64,000 nucleotides of DNA from Myxococcales bacterium (GTDB lineage: Bacteria; Myxococcota_A; Polyangia; Polyangiales; Ga0077539), in contig JAEUKI010000095.1 in NCBI GenBank assembly GCA_016793325.1, positions 1-64,000 of the forward strand, in the 5' to 3' direction. Below are positions 1 through 7,997 of this stretch, piece after piece. Positions within the stretch are counted from its first letter, which is position 1; each line of letters opens with the position of its first letter. The notes under the pieces are model-generated. The model was given only the letters and a program-made list of their open reading frames with translations, was not told the DNA's origin and did no database searches. Made by a program: the position numbers and the translations under genes.

Positions 1-2499
1 GCTCTTACGGTTGAGCGGGAACGTCAGCTCGTCCAATTCAACCGTCAGCTGCGCCGCGACGATCAAGGCCGGGGCGTTGAGGTCCGCTGCGCTCAGGGGC
101 GTCAGCGCTTCCACGAGACGGATGACCGATTCGACCTGCACGCCCGCCGATCCGGCGAAGCGTCCGAGCTCGGTAAGGTGGTAGTGACCGTCGACGCCCG
201 GCTCGACCAGCCGGTGCCGTTCGAGGTCCGCCAGCGCGGCCGCGAACTGGTCGCGATCCCAGGTCCAATTCTCCGCCGCTTGGCGCTTCTGGAACGCCCC
301 GAAGCTGCCTTCGAGAAAGTCGACGACGTCTGCGGCAGGGATGCCCTTCGTCTTGACGTTCTTCGCGGCCGCCAAAACCCGTAGCACGAGCGTCCGTGGG
401 TCGGTGTCGTCCGCGACGAAGCGCGAGTGGACGTCCTCGGGAACGCCCATGACGTACTTGTGCCAGTGGTCGTGCGCCGAGAGATCGTCGAGCGCGAGCA
501 GGTACGAGGTGCCGCGAGCAGCAAGCCCCAGGCGCCCCGCGCGTCCGACGATGTTCTTGTACTCGGCCACCGAGTAGGGGCGGTCGCCCGGGTGCATGAG
601 GCCCGCGACGATCACGGCCTCGGTGGGGGTGTTGACGCCCATCGCGAGGGTCGTCGTCGCGGCGATCACGCGCAACGCGCTCCCTGCTGCACGGAACTGC
701 TCTTCGACGACGAGTCGCTCGTCCCGGTCGAGGTCCGCGGTGTGAAACGCGACCCCATGTTGGAGCGCGTCGCGAAGGGCGGTGGATGCACGTGAAGGGT
801 CGGTGCGTGGGAGCGCGTCGAGCGCGGCCTGTGCAGGAGGCAGTCGAAGTGTCTCCGCCAGGTAGCTCGCGCAGCCGCGCGCCTCGCCCTTGGTCTCCCG
901 GAACACGATGACCTGCTTGCCTTCGCCCACCAGCTTGCGCACCAAAGGGATGACCCAGTCCTGGCTCGAGTCCTTGCGGTACTCGCGCGTGATGACGGGG
1001 CCGACTTCGTGGACCGTTCCGCTCACGTCGACGTAGCGGAAACGACCGTTGGCGAGCAGGATGCCTTCGTCCAAGGGGATCGGCCGCTCCGTTCGACGAA
1101 GCAGCCGCGCGTCGAGCCAGCGCTCCAAGCCGTTCGTGTCGCCGATGACGGCGGACAGCGCGACGACCTGCGGCTCGACCCCGGCCTGCCGGCGCATGCG
1201 CAGCAGGGTCAGCAGGAACTCGAGGTTGGCGCCCCGCGATTCGTCCGCGATCATCTGGACCTCGTCGACGACGACCGTGCCGAGCTGCTCAAGCAGCCGC
1301 GGCGCGAGGAGCGCGAGCGAGGTGAACTTCTCGTAGGTCAGCAGGCAGATGTCGTACTGCCCGCGCATCAACGCCGGGATGTCGTCCGAAATCTCTCCCG
1401 TCGCGCGGATGACGCGGATGCCGAAGGCACCGTATGTCCGCGTGAACTGCCGGTGCTTGTCGTTGACGAGCGCCTTGAGCGGCAACAGGAAGCACGCGCG
1501 CCGCCGCTCCAGGACGCCGCGTAGCGCGGCGAGTTCGCCGACCATCGTCTTACCCGACGAGGTCGGCGCCGAGACGACGAGGTGCTTGCCACGGAGCACG
1601 CCGAACTCGTTGATCGCATCGAGCTGAAGCTGGTTGAGTGATGGGATCGACTGGGCCCAGGCTTGGAGCAGTCCCGGAGGAAAGCCGTGGGCCTCGAGGC
1701 TCGCGAGGTCGGCGGTCACGGGCTGCGTGCATCGACCCGGAAACGCTGCGCGGTACGCGGCGCCCGGCGTGAACACGGGCCACGAGAACTCGCCATCGAC
1801 CTGGCCGCGCAGTGTGGGGTGCTGGACCTTGCGGATCACCGCAGCGCCGTCGATGACCCGCCGCGTGACGTACTCAAGGAGGCGAAAGACCGAGATCTTG
1901 CCGCTATCGACGACCTCCTCGTTCCCCTGGAGGGCCTCGAGCAGGTGGTAGGTCAGCAGGCCGTGGCGGTGGCGCAAGACCTCCCACGCTTCTTGATTGG
2001 CGGTCGCTGCGGTCAGGACCAACCGGCCCTTGCCCGAGATCCGTTCGAGCACGACGTCCGCCGAGTCGGATGATCGTGGCGTGGCGTCCGAGACGAAGAC
2101 CTTCGCGCCCATGCCGCCCGAGAAGCAGCAGTCCAGCACGCAGAGAACGCGCTGCGCTGGGATGCGCGACACCCACTCCGCGAGCGTCTCCAGGGGGATG
2201 GCCGTCGTCGGAAAGGACGCGGGATCGGCGTCGTATGTGAGCAGCTCGTGGGTCGTGGTGCCGTGGCCGGAGAACGTGATGACCACGACATCGTCCGGGG
2301 CGGAGCGCGCCAGCGCCTCGAACTGGCGTTCGAGTTCGGCGCGCGTCGCCTGCTCGTCCGTCAAGAGCACGCCCCCGGAGCCGAGCGTGTCGGCGAAGAG
2401 CGCATGGAGCGCAACGGCGTCCCGTCGAGCGCAGGTCAACCAGTTGATCCGCGAAGACTGGAAGCGATCAATCCCGACAAAGAGTCCGTGAAAAGCCAT
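1..2499 (-). CDS. Caspase-like peptidase fused to Ski2-like SF2 helicase (3' end beyond the window)
   Basis: One unbroken reading frame of 833 codons runs from ATG at 2499 to the left edge with no stop, so the C-terminus is missing. Residues 1-240 look like a C14 caspase/metacaspase domain: MAFHGLFVGIDRF at the start, the histidine motif VITFSGHG (His79) and the cysteine motif VLDCCFSGG (Cys125). Residues 290-800 carry SF2 helicase motifs: APTSSGKT (Walker A, Lys317), LPLKALVNDK (motif Ia), LLTYEKF (Ib), DEVQ (412-415) and GRAGR (652-656, motif VI). The Ia and Ib motifs resemble the Ski2/Hel308 group. A winged-helix-like segment follows at about 720-800. The start lies 14 bp after the stop of the preceding gene, so the two are probably cotranscribed. 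Caspase domains fused to NTPases are known as effector/sensor pairs in bacterial conflict systems. A defence role with target-triggered proteolysis is inference. Confidence 0.88.
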   Translation of the reverse strand, partial: MAFHGLFVGIDRFQSSRINWLTCARRDAVALHALFADTLGSGGVLLTDEQATRAELERQFEALARSAPDDVVVITFSGHGTTTHELLTYDADPASFPTTAIPLETLAEWVSRIPAQRVLCVLDCCFSGGMGAKVFVSDATPRSSDSADVVLERISGKGRLVLTAATANQEAWEVLRHRHGLLTYHLLEALQGNEEVVDSGKISVFRLLEYVTRRVIDGAAVIRKVQHPTLRGQVDGEFSWPVFTPGAAYRAAFPGRCTQPVTADLASLEAHGFPPGLLQAWAQSIPSLNQLQLDAINEFGVLRGKHLVVSAPTSSGKTMVGELAALRGVLERRRACFLLPLKALVNDKHRQFTRTYGAFGIRVIRATGEISDDIPALMRGQYDICLLTYEKFTSLALLAPRLLEQLGTVVVDEVQMIADESRGANLEFLLTLLRMRRQAGVEPQVVALSAVIGDTNGLERWLDARLLRRTERPIPLDEGILLANGRFRYVDVSGTVHEVGPVITREYRKDSSQDWVIPLVRKLVGEGKQVIVFRETKGEARGCASYLAETLRLPPAQAALDALPRTDPSRASTALRDALQHGVAFHTADLDRDERLVVEEQFRAAGSALRVIAATTTLAMGVNTPTEAVIVAGLMHPGDRPYSVAEYKNIVGRAGRLGLAARGTSYLLALDDLSAHDHWHKYVMGVPEDVHSRFVADDTDPRTLVLRVLAAAKNVKTKGIPAADVVDFLEGSFGAFQKRQAAENWTWDRDQFAAALADLERHRLVEPGVDGHYHLTELGRFAGSAGVQVESVIRLVEALTPLSAADLNAPALIVAAQLTVELDELTFPLNRKS

Positions 2500-2513
2500 A
2501 TGAAACGACCCTA

Positions 2514-3731
2514 TCAGGCGGGCGGCTCGTGCTCCAGGTAGGCGCTGCTCGGCTCCCACCGCCGACATTCATTCAGGAGCGCCTCGACCTCCGCGGCCTC
2601 GGCTGCAGAGCGCTCGCCCTCTGCGTCGCGGAGGGCGGAGCGTCGCGTCCAGTTCGCCGGGTCACCAAGGTCTGCGAAGACCTCGTCCTCCGTGAACGGC
2701 TTCCCGTCGATGAACGCGACGTAGTCGGGCTGATTGCGGTCGTACAGATACGTGAAGTCCGCGAGGTAGGGAGCCGTCGCCGTGATCGGTCCCTCGCGGT
2801 CTGCGAAGAACTCTTCACGGACAGCATGGTCCGTGTGGACGAGGCCCTCATACCGCGTCCAGTCCTTGCCCACGAGTTGCTTGGGCGGGCTCTTCATCGG
2901 GCACGCGACGTTCCGCAGGAGCGGTCGACCCGCGGCGTCGAGGTCCCGCAGCCACGTGAGCTTTCCCTCGTGCGCCGGGCCGCTGGCGCTACCGTCCCCG
3001 CCGACGGCGTGTGCCTGGGCGATCGTGAACATGGCCTGCTTCAGCGCCCAGTCCCCATAGTCGCTGCCGGGCTCGCCGTACCACTCGAGGAACGCCTTCA
3101 TATGCCCCGTGCTGTTCGCCGTAAACGCGATGCCGCCGGGGAAGCGGTGGTCGTGCCACCAGCGCCCGTCGGCCGCTGCGGCGAAGAAGTCGATGTTGAA
3201 CTGGAAGCCGAGGTACGCGTCGGTCGTCGGCTTCACCAGGTACAGGAAGTCGCTCGAGATCGGGTTCTCCCCGCGCTTTGCGCGCCGCGGCGGGGCCCAC
3301 CCCGCGAGCGCGAGCAGGCGATCGGCGAACCGGCGGAGGTTCGCGTCGGGCGCGGCGAGCATCAACCGGTGCGTCGCGCACACCAGCACGAAACTGTACG
3401 GCGGCGACCGCGTGTCGGACACCGCCCGCTGCTTCCAGTGCTGTCGGGCCGCAGCGATCTTCGCTGCGATGGCGCGATCACCGTCGGCGAGGTCTCGCTC
3501 GCGCAGGACGCAGAAGTAGACCTGCCCCCGGCTCGCGGCGACACGGCCGAACTGGCAGGACTGCCGCTTGGTGCACCAGAGCCGCAAGGCCTCCGCCATC
3601 TCGGAATCGAAGGCGAACGGCTTGAGGAGGAGCGCGGATGCTTGTTGCAGGTCCTCGCTGAAGGCTCGCGTCGCCCGCAGCGAGTCCTCTCGCAGATTAT
3701 CGTGCAAGAAGAGCAGTGATTCTGAACTCAT
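2514..3731 (-). CDS. Hypothetical protein, probable partner of the caspase-helicase
   Basis: The gene encodes 405 residues, is soluble, and has no signal peptide or membrane segment. It is the first gene of the probable two-gene operon with the caspase-helicase (14-bp gap). The N-terminal half contains CTKRQSCQFGRVAASRG at about 53-69. That loosely recalls the FPC-x-FG-x-A-x3-G pattern I associate with YqcI/YcgG family proteins, but the match is too weak for a name. The middle is rich in aromatics (YLGFQFNIDFFAAA, RWWHDHRFPGG), and the C-terminal third is acidic. I do not recognise a catalytic motif. Its fixed position next to a caspase-type effector suggests a sensor, substrate or regulator; that is inference. 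The ATG at 3731 is taken because the Met-Ser-Ser-Glu start gives the longest frame with consistent codon use. Confidence 0.75.
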   Translation of the reverse strand: MSSESLLFLHDNLREDSLRATRAFSEDLQQASALLLKPFAFDSEMAEALRLWCTKRQSCQFGRVAASRGQVYFCVLRERDLADGDRAIAAKIAAARQHWKQRAVSDTRSPPYSFVLVCATHRLMLAAPDANLRRFADRLLALAGWAPPRRAKRGENPISSDFLYLVKPTTDAYLGFQFNIDFFAAAADGRWWHDHRFPGGIAFTANSTGHMKAFLEWYGEPGSDYGDWALKQAMFTIAQAHAVGGDGSASGPAHEGKLTWLRDLDAAGRPLLRNVACPMKSPPKQLVGKDWTRYEGLVHTDHAVREEFFADREGPITATAPYLADFTYLYDRNQPDYVAFIDGKPFTEDEVFADLGDPANWTRRSALRDAEGERSAAEAAEVEALLNECRRWEPSSAYLEHEPPA

Positions 3732-4298
3732 GACCGGCCCTCGTATCCCCGACCCCGCATTCAGGACTGCGCGCTCGCGGTGTCAGGCCTTGATCAGCGT
3801 GCGCGCAGTCAGACCAATGCACGAGCGTGCGCACGGCTGCGCGCACGGCGCAAGTAATCGACAGCGGCGCTGGCCGCATCTGCTCTGCTCCTGCGGCGAG
3901 CGGGCCCCTGGCCGCGACACCGATCGACGCCCATGCACATCGATGGCTCCATCCGTCGGCCGCCAGAGAGTGTCCGGAGCTCACCGCGCACGCTCGCGCA
4001 TCGGCAGCTGATGCACTTGAGGAGGAACATCCAGCCGCCAGCGAGCCCGGGACAACGTTCCAACTCGTTGACGATATTGTCCGCCACGTCGAGGACACCG
4101 ACGAGCCCATCGCGCTCAAGGTGGCACAGCACGCGGACGCGCAGTTCCGCTTAGTTGTCGGGGAAGCCCGTGGGTGGACGACGAGCAGAGGCTGCGTCCG
4201 CGGGTCAGCCAGCGCTGCTTCACGACTCGGAAGCATCTAGCGGGCGAGAATGGTGTCTGTCACAGGCCTGTCGCCGAGAACGGCTCAGTCGTGCCCAA
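3732..4298. other. Stretch of 567 bp without a convincing gene between the caspase-helicase operon and the tRNA-Pro hairpin
   Basis: Two short overlapping frames use the same triplets on opposite strands: 3827-4240 plus (137 codons) and 3809-4132 minus (107 codons). Both have GC-rich first and third positions, so codon bias cannot decide between them. The minus frame includes a fairly protein-like stretch (HLERDGLVGVLDVADNIV), but a stop lies just upstream of its GTG and neither frame has a clear ribosome-binding site. The region may be a decayed gene of the mobile segment and should also contain the promoter of the operon reading from 3731. Confidence 0.4.
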
Positions 4299-4341
4299 CG
4301 CAAAAAGGCCAACGTTCACACGGAACGATGGCCTTTTTGCG
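4299..4341. terminator. Strong hairpin, probable Rho-independent terminator
   Basis: A perfect 13-bp stem (CGCAAAAAGGCCA / TGGCCTTTTTGCG) has inner pairing CGTTC/GAACG around a 5-base loop. The T-run on the plus strand and the symmetric A-run mean it could terminate in either direction. It sits between the possible integrase remnant and the caspase-helicase segment. Confidence 0.6.
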
Positions 4342-4369
4342 CGAACCGAACCTCAGGCGCAACCGCAAC

Positions 4370-4536
<167 letters not shown>

Positions 4537-4583
4537 TTGGGGTGGCGGACAATACCCACCCGCCATGGGCAGTCAAGCCCGAT

Positions 4584-6071
4584 TCACGGATTCCGTCGAA
4601 CGCGCCAGAACACGAACCCGTCGGTCCCGTCGCGGTCGGGCCGCAGGGTCACCAGCGCGGGCCGCAGCCGCTCGGGCACGCTCGCGGCCCCCTCGCCCTC
4701 GAGCGCCATCGGCTCGAAGGTCCCGCTCGTCTCGCGAAGAAACCAGTCGCGCATCTCGACGCCCTCGCGCGCGGTGAGCGTACAGACCGCGTAGAGCAGC
4801 GTTCCCCCTGGGCGAACGAGGGGCGCGCACGTGCGCAGGATCCCCCGCTGGAGCTCGTCGATCGGCGCGCGCGGCCCCGCGTCGGCGCGCTCGGTCGTCG
4901 GCGCATCGTCGCTGTCGTCCACGGGCGCGGCCGCCGCGGGCCCCTTCGCGAGCGCGCGTCGAAACAAGATGTCCGGCCGTCGCGCGAGCGTCCCGAGCCC
5001 CGAGCACGGCGCGTCCACCAGCACCAAGTCGTACCCTCCGTCGGGAACACACGTTTTCAACGCGCCGATCCCGCGCAGAAGGTCTGCCCCCACCGCCGTG
5101 TACTCGAGCGACGGGCGCAAGAGCCCCAGGCGCGCGAGCTCCTCTTGCCCGCGGGCGCTCTTCTCGGGGTACGCGTCGGCGGCGTGCAAGAGGCCCTCGC
5201 CGTTCATCATCGAGGCGAGCGCGGCGCTCTTTCCGCCGCGGCCTGCGCAGGCGTCGAACACACGCATCCCGGGCCGAGCCCCCGTGGCGAGCGCGATCGC
5301 TTGGGCGCCTTCTTCTTGCACCGAGAAGAGCCCTCGCTCGCGATAGAGCGCGCTCGCGCGGAGGTCTCCTGCGCCGCTCACCGAGAGCGCAAAGGGGCTG
5401 AGCGATCCGTCTTTGACCTCGGCGTCGGGGCGCTCTTGTCGCAGCAGCGCCGCGAGCTCGGCGCGGGTCGTTCGCGTCGCTTCGACGCGGAGGTCCGTCG
5501 ACGGGCGCGTCGAGAACATCGCGCGAAGCACGGACTCGGCGTCGCTCTGTGACCCGAGGCCCGCGGCGAGCTCGGCGCGCACCGAGGCGTCGACGCTCTC
5601 GATCGAAAACGCGATCCGCCTCGCGGCGCACTCGCGCTCGACGCGCTCTGCGGCCACCTTGCGCAAGAGCGCGTTGACGAAGCCCGAGAGCCCCTTCGAG
5701 CGATCCTTGTTGATCGTGTCGACGGCGGCGTTGACCGCGGCGCTCGGGGGAATGCGCTCGAGCAAGAGCAACTGGTACACGGCCACGCGCAGCACGCAGC
5801 GCGCGTACGGGTCCATCGTCGCGATCGAGCCGGGCTTCGCCGCGTACGCAGCGAGCCTCGCGTCGAGCGCGGGCGCCGTGCGCAGCACGCCGTACACGAG
5901 CTCGGTGCAGAGCGCGCGGTCTTGCGGAGCGAGCGCTGGGGCTCGATCGAGCGCCGCGGCGAGCGCGGGAGCAGCGAATGCGTTCTCGCTCTCGACGCGC
6001 AAGAGGATGTCCGCGGCGCGCTCGCGCGCTGTTCCGGTGCGTGCGCGACGGGGCGCGCTCTTGGCGGTCAT
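4584..6071 (-). CDS. rsmB: 16S rRNA (cytosine-967-C5)-methyltransferase RsmB
   Basis: The product uses SAM to methylate C967 of 16S rRNA in the cytoplasm. The 495-residue protein has an N-terminal NusB-like helical domain (about 15-145), a linker, and a Rossmann methyltransferase domain from about 230. Key motifs are VFDACAGRGGKSAAL (SAM binding), VDAPCSGLGT with Cys356, and YAVCTLTAREG with Cys430, the two cysteines expected in RNA m5C methyltransferases. Between ARRPDILFRR and the following helix there is an extra segment of about 30 residues rich in Ala, Asp and Thr (373-404), not usual in the family. It is somewhat longer than the roughly 430 residues of the E. coli enzyme because of this insert and an N-terminal extension. 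The gene starts 49 bp after the next gene upstream region and is probably transcribed alone. Confidence 0.93.
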   Translation of the reverse strand: MTAKSAPRRARTGTARERAADILLRVESENAFAAPALAAALDRAPALAPQDRALCTELVYGVLRTAPALDARLAAYAAKPGSIATMDPYARCVLRVAVYQLLLLERIPPSAAVNAAVDTINKDRSKGLSGFVNALLRKVAAERVERECAARRIAFSIESVDASVRAELAAGLGSQSDAESVLRAMFSTRPSTDLRVEATRTTRAELAALLRQERPDAEVKDGSLSPFALSVSGAGDLRASALYRERGLFSVQEEGAQAIALATGARPGMRVFDACAGRGGKSAALASMMNGEGLLHAADAYPEKSARGQEELARLGLLRPSLEYTAVGADLLRGIGALKTCVPDGGYDLVLVDAPCSGLGTLARRPDILFRRALAKGPAAAAPVDDSDDAPTTERADAGPRAPIDELQRGILRTCAPLVRPGGTLLYAVCTLTAREGVEMRDWFLRETSGTFEPMALEGEGAASVPERLRPALVTLRPDRDGTDGFVFWRVRRNP

Positions 6072-6120
6072 GACGAAGGTCTCGGAGGAGTGAAGAGAGA
6101 GCGGAGATCGCGAGGGGCGC

Positions 6121-7188
6121 TCACGAGTAGCAGTGGATGCGGAGCATCTGGACGTTTCCGCCCTCGGCCCAAAACGCGTAGACGACGCTGCCCACGGCGG
6201 TCGCGCTGAACGCTTCGCTCTGCGTCGCGCGAAAGGTCCCCATCGCGAAGCTCGGTCCGAGCTTGCGTCCGTCGGGCCGCAGCGCCTGGAGGTTCAGCGT
6301 CGAAGCGCTCGGCCACAGCGCGAACCCACCCCACGGCGTCGGCGCCACGGCGACGTGCGAGGCGCCCACCGCGGGCCCGAGGCTCACGGTGCGTCCGCGA
6401 TCGGTCGCGGTTCGGACGGACGTCACGTGCGCGGTTCCCGAGGCGACGCTCGCGATGATCGCAGTGCGCCCCGCGTTGGTCACCGCGTACGCCGTCGCGC
6501 CCGCAGGGATCGCAGCGATCGCCCGCGGCGCGCGGCCCGTGCTGAGCGACACCTGCGCGGTCGACCCCGCCCCGATGACCGCGCCCCCGAGGGCGCCCGT
6601 TGATTGAAGGCCCACGAAATTCGTCGCCACCGTCCGCGCGGCGCCCACCGGCTGCCCCGTCGCGCTAACGGTCCAGAGGTACGAGCTGCCGTTGGATCCC
6701 GCCCACGAAATCAAGATGTTGCGACCGTTGACCGCCACGCTGGGGGCGCTCGACGCAGCGAGCGCGCTGTCCGCCGCGAGCTCGGTGACCGCCCCGCCCG
6801 AGACCGAACGAGTGAACGCGACGACGGTCCCGTTCGTGCGCTTGTAGGCCCCGATGAGCGTCGAGCCCACGAGGACCAGCCCGCTGCGGCCGATCGAGCC
6901 TTCGCCCACGGTGGCGGTGTTGACCGCCATCTGGCCGCCGCTGGCACCAGTAATCAAGAGCAGCCCGACCACGCGGCGCGTCCCTGCGGCGGCGTCGTAC
7001 GCGACGTAGAGCGCGTCGGCCGAGCCCGCGACCGCAGAGAGCCCGGTGATCGCTCCGCCCGTCGCCACCGTCGCAGGGCTCGTCCCGGTGCACGCGCGAG
7101 GAACGCCTTGCGCGCGCGCGGTCGCGATCGAGGTCACGAAGGCGAGCGACGCGAGCGACGCGGCCGAAAGTGAGCGGAGCAATCCCAT
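6121..7188 (-). CDS. Secreted hypothetical protein, beta-propeller-like composition
   Basis: The 355-residue product has a clear Sec signal peptide (hydrophobic stretch ending TSIATARA, cleavage near 26). The mature part is Ala/Gly/Val/Thr-rich with many short strands separated by small loops, typical of secreted beta-rich proteins. There is one Cys near the N-terminus (RACTG) and one near the end (RIHCYS), possibly a disulphide. No catalytic motif or known domain is recognised. It lies between rsmB and an esterase gene, all on the minus strand, but the gaps of about 50 and 77 bp do not prove an operon. Confidence 0.75.
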   Translation of the reverse strand: MGLLRSLSAASLASLAFVTSIATARAQGVPRACTGTSPATVATGGAITGLSAVAGSADALYVAYDAAAGTRRVVGLLLITGASGGQMAVNTATVGEGSIGRSGLVLVGSTLIGAYKRTNGTVVAFTRSVSGGAVTELAADSALAASSAPSVAVNGRNILISWAGSNGSSYLWTVSATGQPVGAARTVATNFVGLQSTGALGGAVIGAGSTAQVSLSTGRAPRAIAAIPAGATAYAVTNAGRTAIIASVASGTAHVTSVRTATDRGRTVSLGPAVGASHVAVAPTPWGGFALWPSASTLNLQALRPDGRKLGPSFAMGTFRATQSEAFSATAVGSVVYAFWAEGGNVQMLRIHCYS

Positions 7189-7265
7189 GCGTCGCTGGTG
7201 ATATCAACACCGCACGGCGTTGGCGACGACGTCTTTCGCGTCGCGAACGCTCGCGCACGCACAGC

Positions 7266-7970
7266 TCACCACCAGGACGCCAACGCGTCGAGCGCGCTCG
7301 CGGGGATCTCGTGTTGGCCGCGAAAGCCGTGAAACGAGACGGACAGACCTGCGCTCGAGAGCGCGTCGCGGAGGAGCTCGGCGCCGGCGTAGGGCAGGAT
7401 GGGGTCGTGCGTTCCGTGGCTCTGAAAGACCTTCAGGCCTTTGCGCGCGGGCATGAGCGGACGCCACTCGGGCTCGGCGACGAGCGCGCCCGAGAGCAAA
7501 ATGAGCCCGGCGAACGGGCGCTCGGTGCGCAGGACCGTGTCGCAGCTCAGCATCGCGCCTTGCGAAAATCCGCCGAGGTACGTGCGCTCGGGCGACGCGC
7601 CGAGCTTGGTCTCGAGCGCGCTCACGGTCTCGAGGAGCGCCGCGCGGGCCTCCGTGAGTCCCTCGGGGACCTCGCGCACGAGGCGATCGATCGAGCCGCG
7701 CATGAGCTCGATCTGCAAGCGCATCACGTCGATCTCCCACCACGCGCGAGCGTCGCCCATGAACCCAGGGTCCGTGAGCGCGATCGGCGCCGCGGGAAAC
7801 GCGAACCGCGCGCGCTTGGGCGCGGACAACACGCGCCACAGAGGCACGAGGTCGTCGCCCGGCGCGCCGAAGCCGTGAAGGAGCACGACGAGCGGCCCGT
7901 CGCCTCCACCATCCCCGTCGGTCCCCCCGCACAGTCGAACTCGAAGCGGCCCAATTTGCTCGGTCTTCAT
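7266..7970 (-). CDS. Alpha/beta hydrolase of the phospholipase/carboxylesterase family
   Basis: This 234-residue protein has the layout of bacterial carboxylesterase/lysophospholipase-like enzymes (PF02230 type). LVVLLHGFGAPGDD (28-40) forms the oxyanion region, GGFSQGAM carries nucleophile Ser136, SHGTHDPILP gives Asp189, and GQHEIP gives His220. The triad spacing and overall length are standard for the family. No signal peptide is present, so it is cytoplasmic. The substrate is unknown but likely a short-chain ester or lysophospholipid. Confidence 0.85.
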   Translation of the reverse strand: MKTEQIGPLRVRLCGGTDGDGGGDGPLVVLLHGFGAPGDDLVPLWRVLSAPKRARFAFPAAPIALTDPGFMGDARAWWEIDVMRLQIELMRGSIDRLVREVPEGLTEARAALLETVSALETKLGASPERTYLGGFSQGAMLSCDTVLRTERPFAGLILLSGALVAEPEWRPLMPARKGLKVFQSHGTHDPILPYAGAELLRDALSSAGLSVSFHGFRGQHEIPASALDALASWW

Positions 7971-7997
7971 CGCGGGCCGCGGTTGTACCTCAATCGA

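Noticed and set aside
3697..4240. Short frames on both strands between the operon and the tRNA.
   Set aside because: No ribosome-binding site and no codon-bias preference for one strand, so they are described only as part of the gap.
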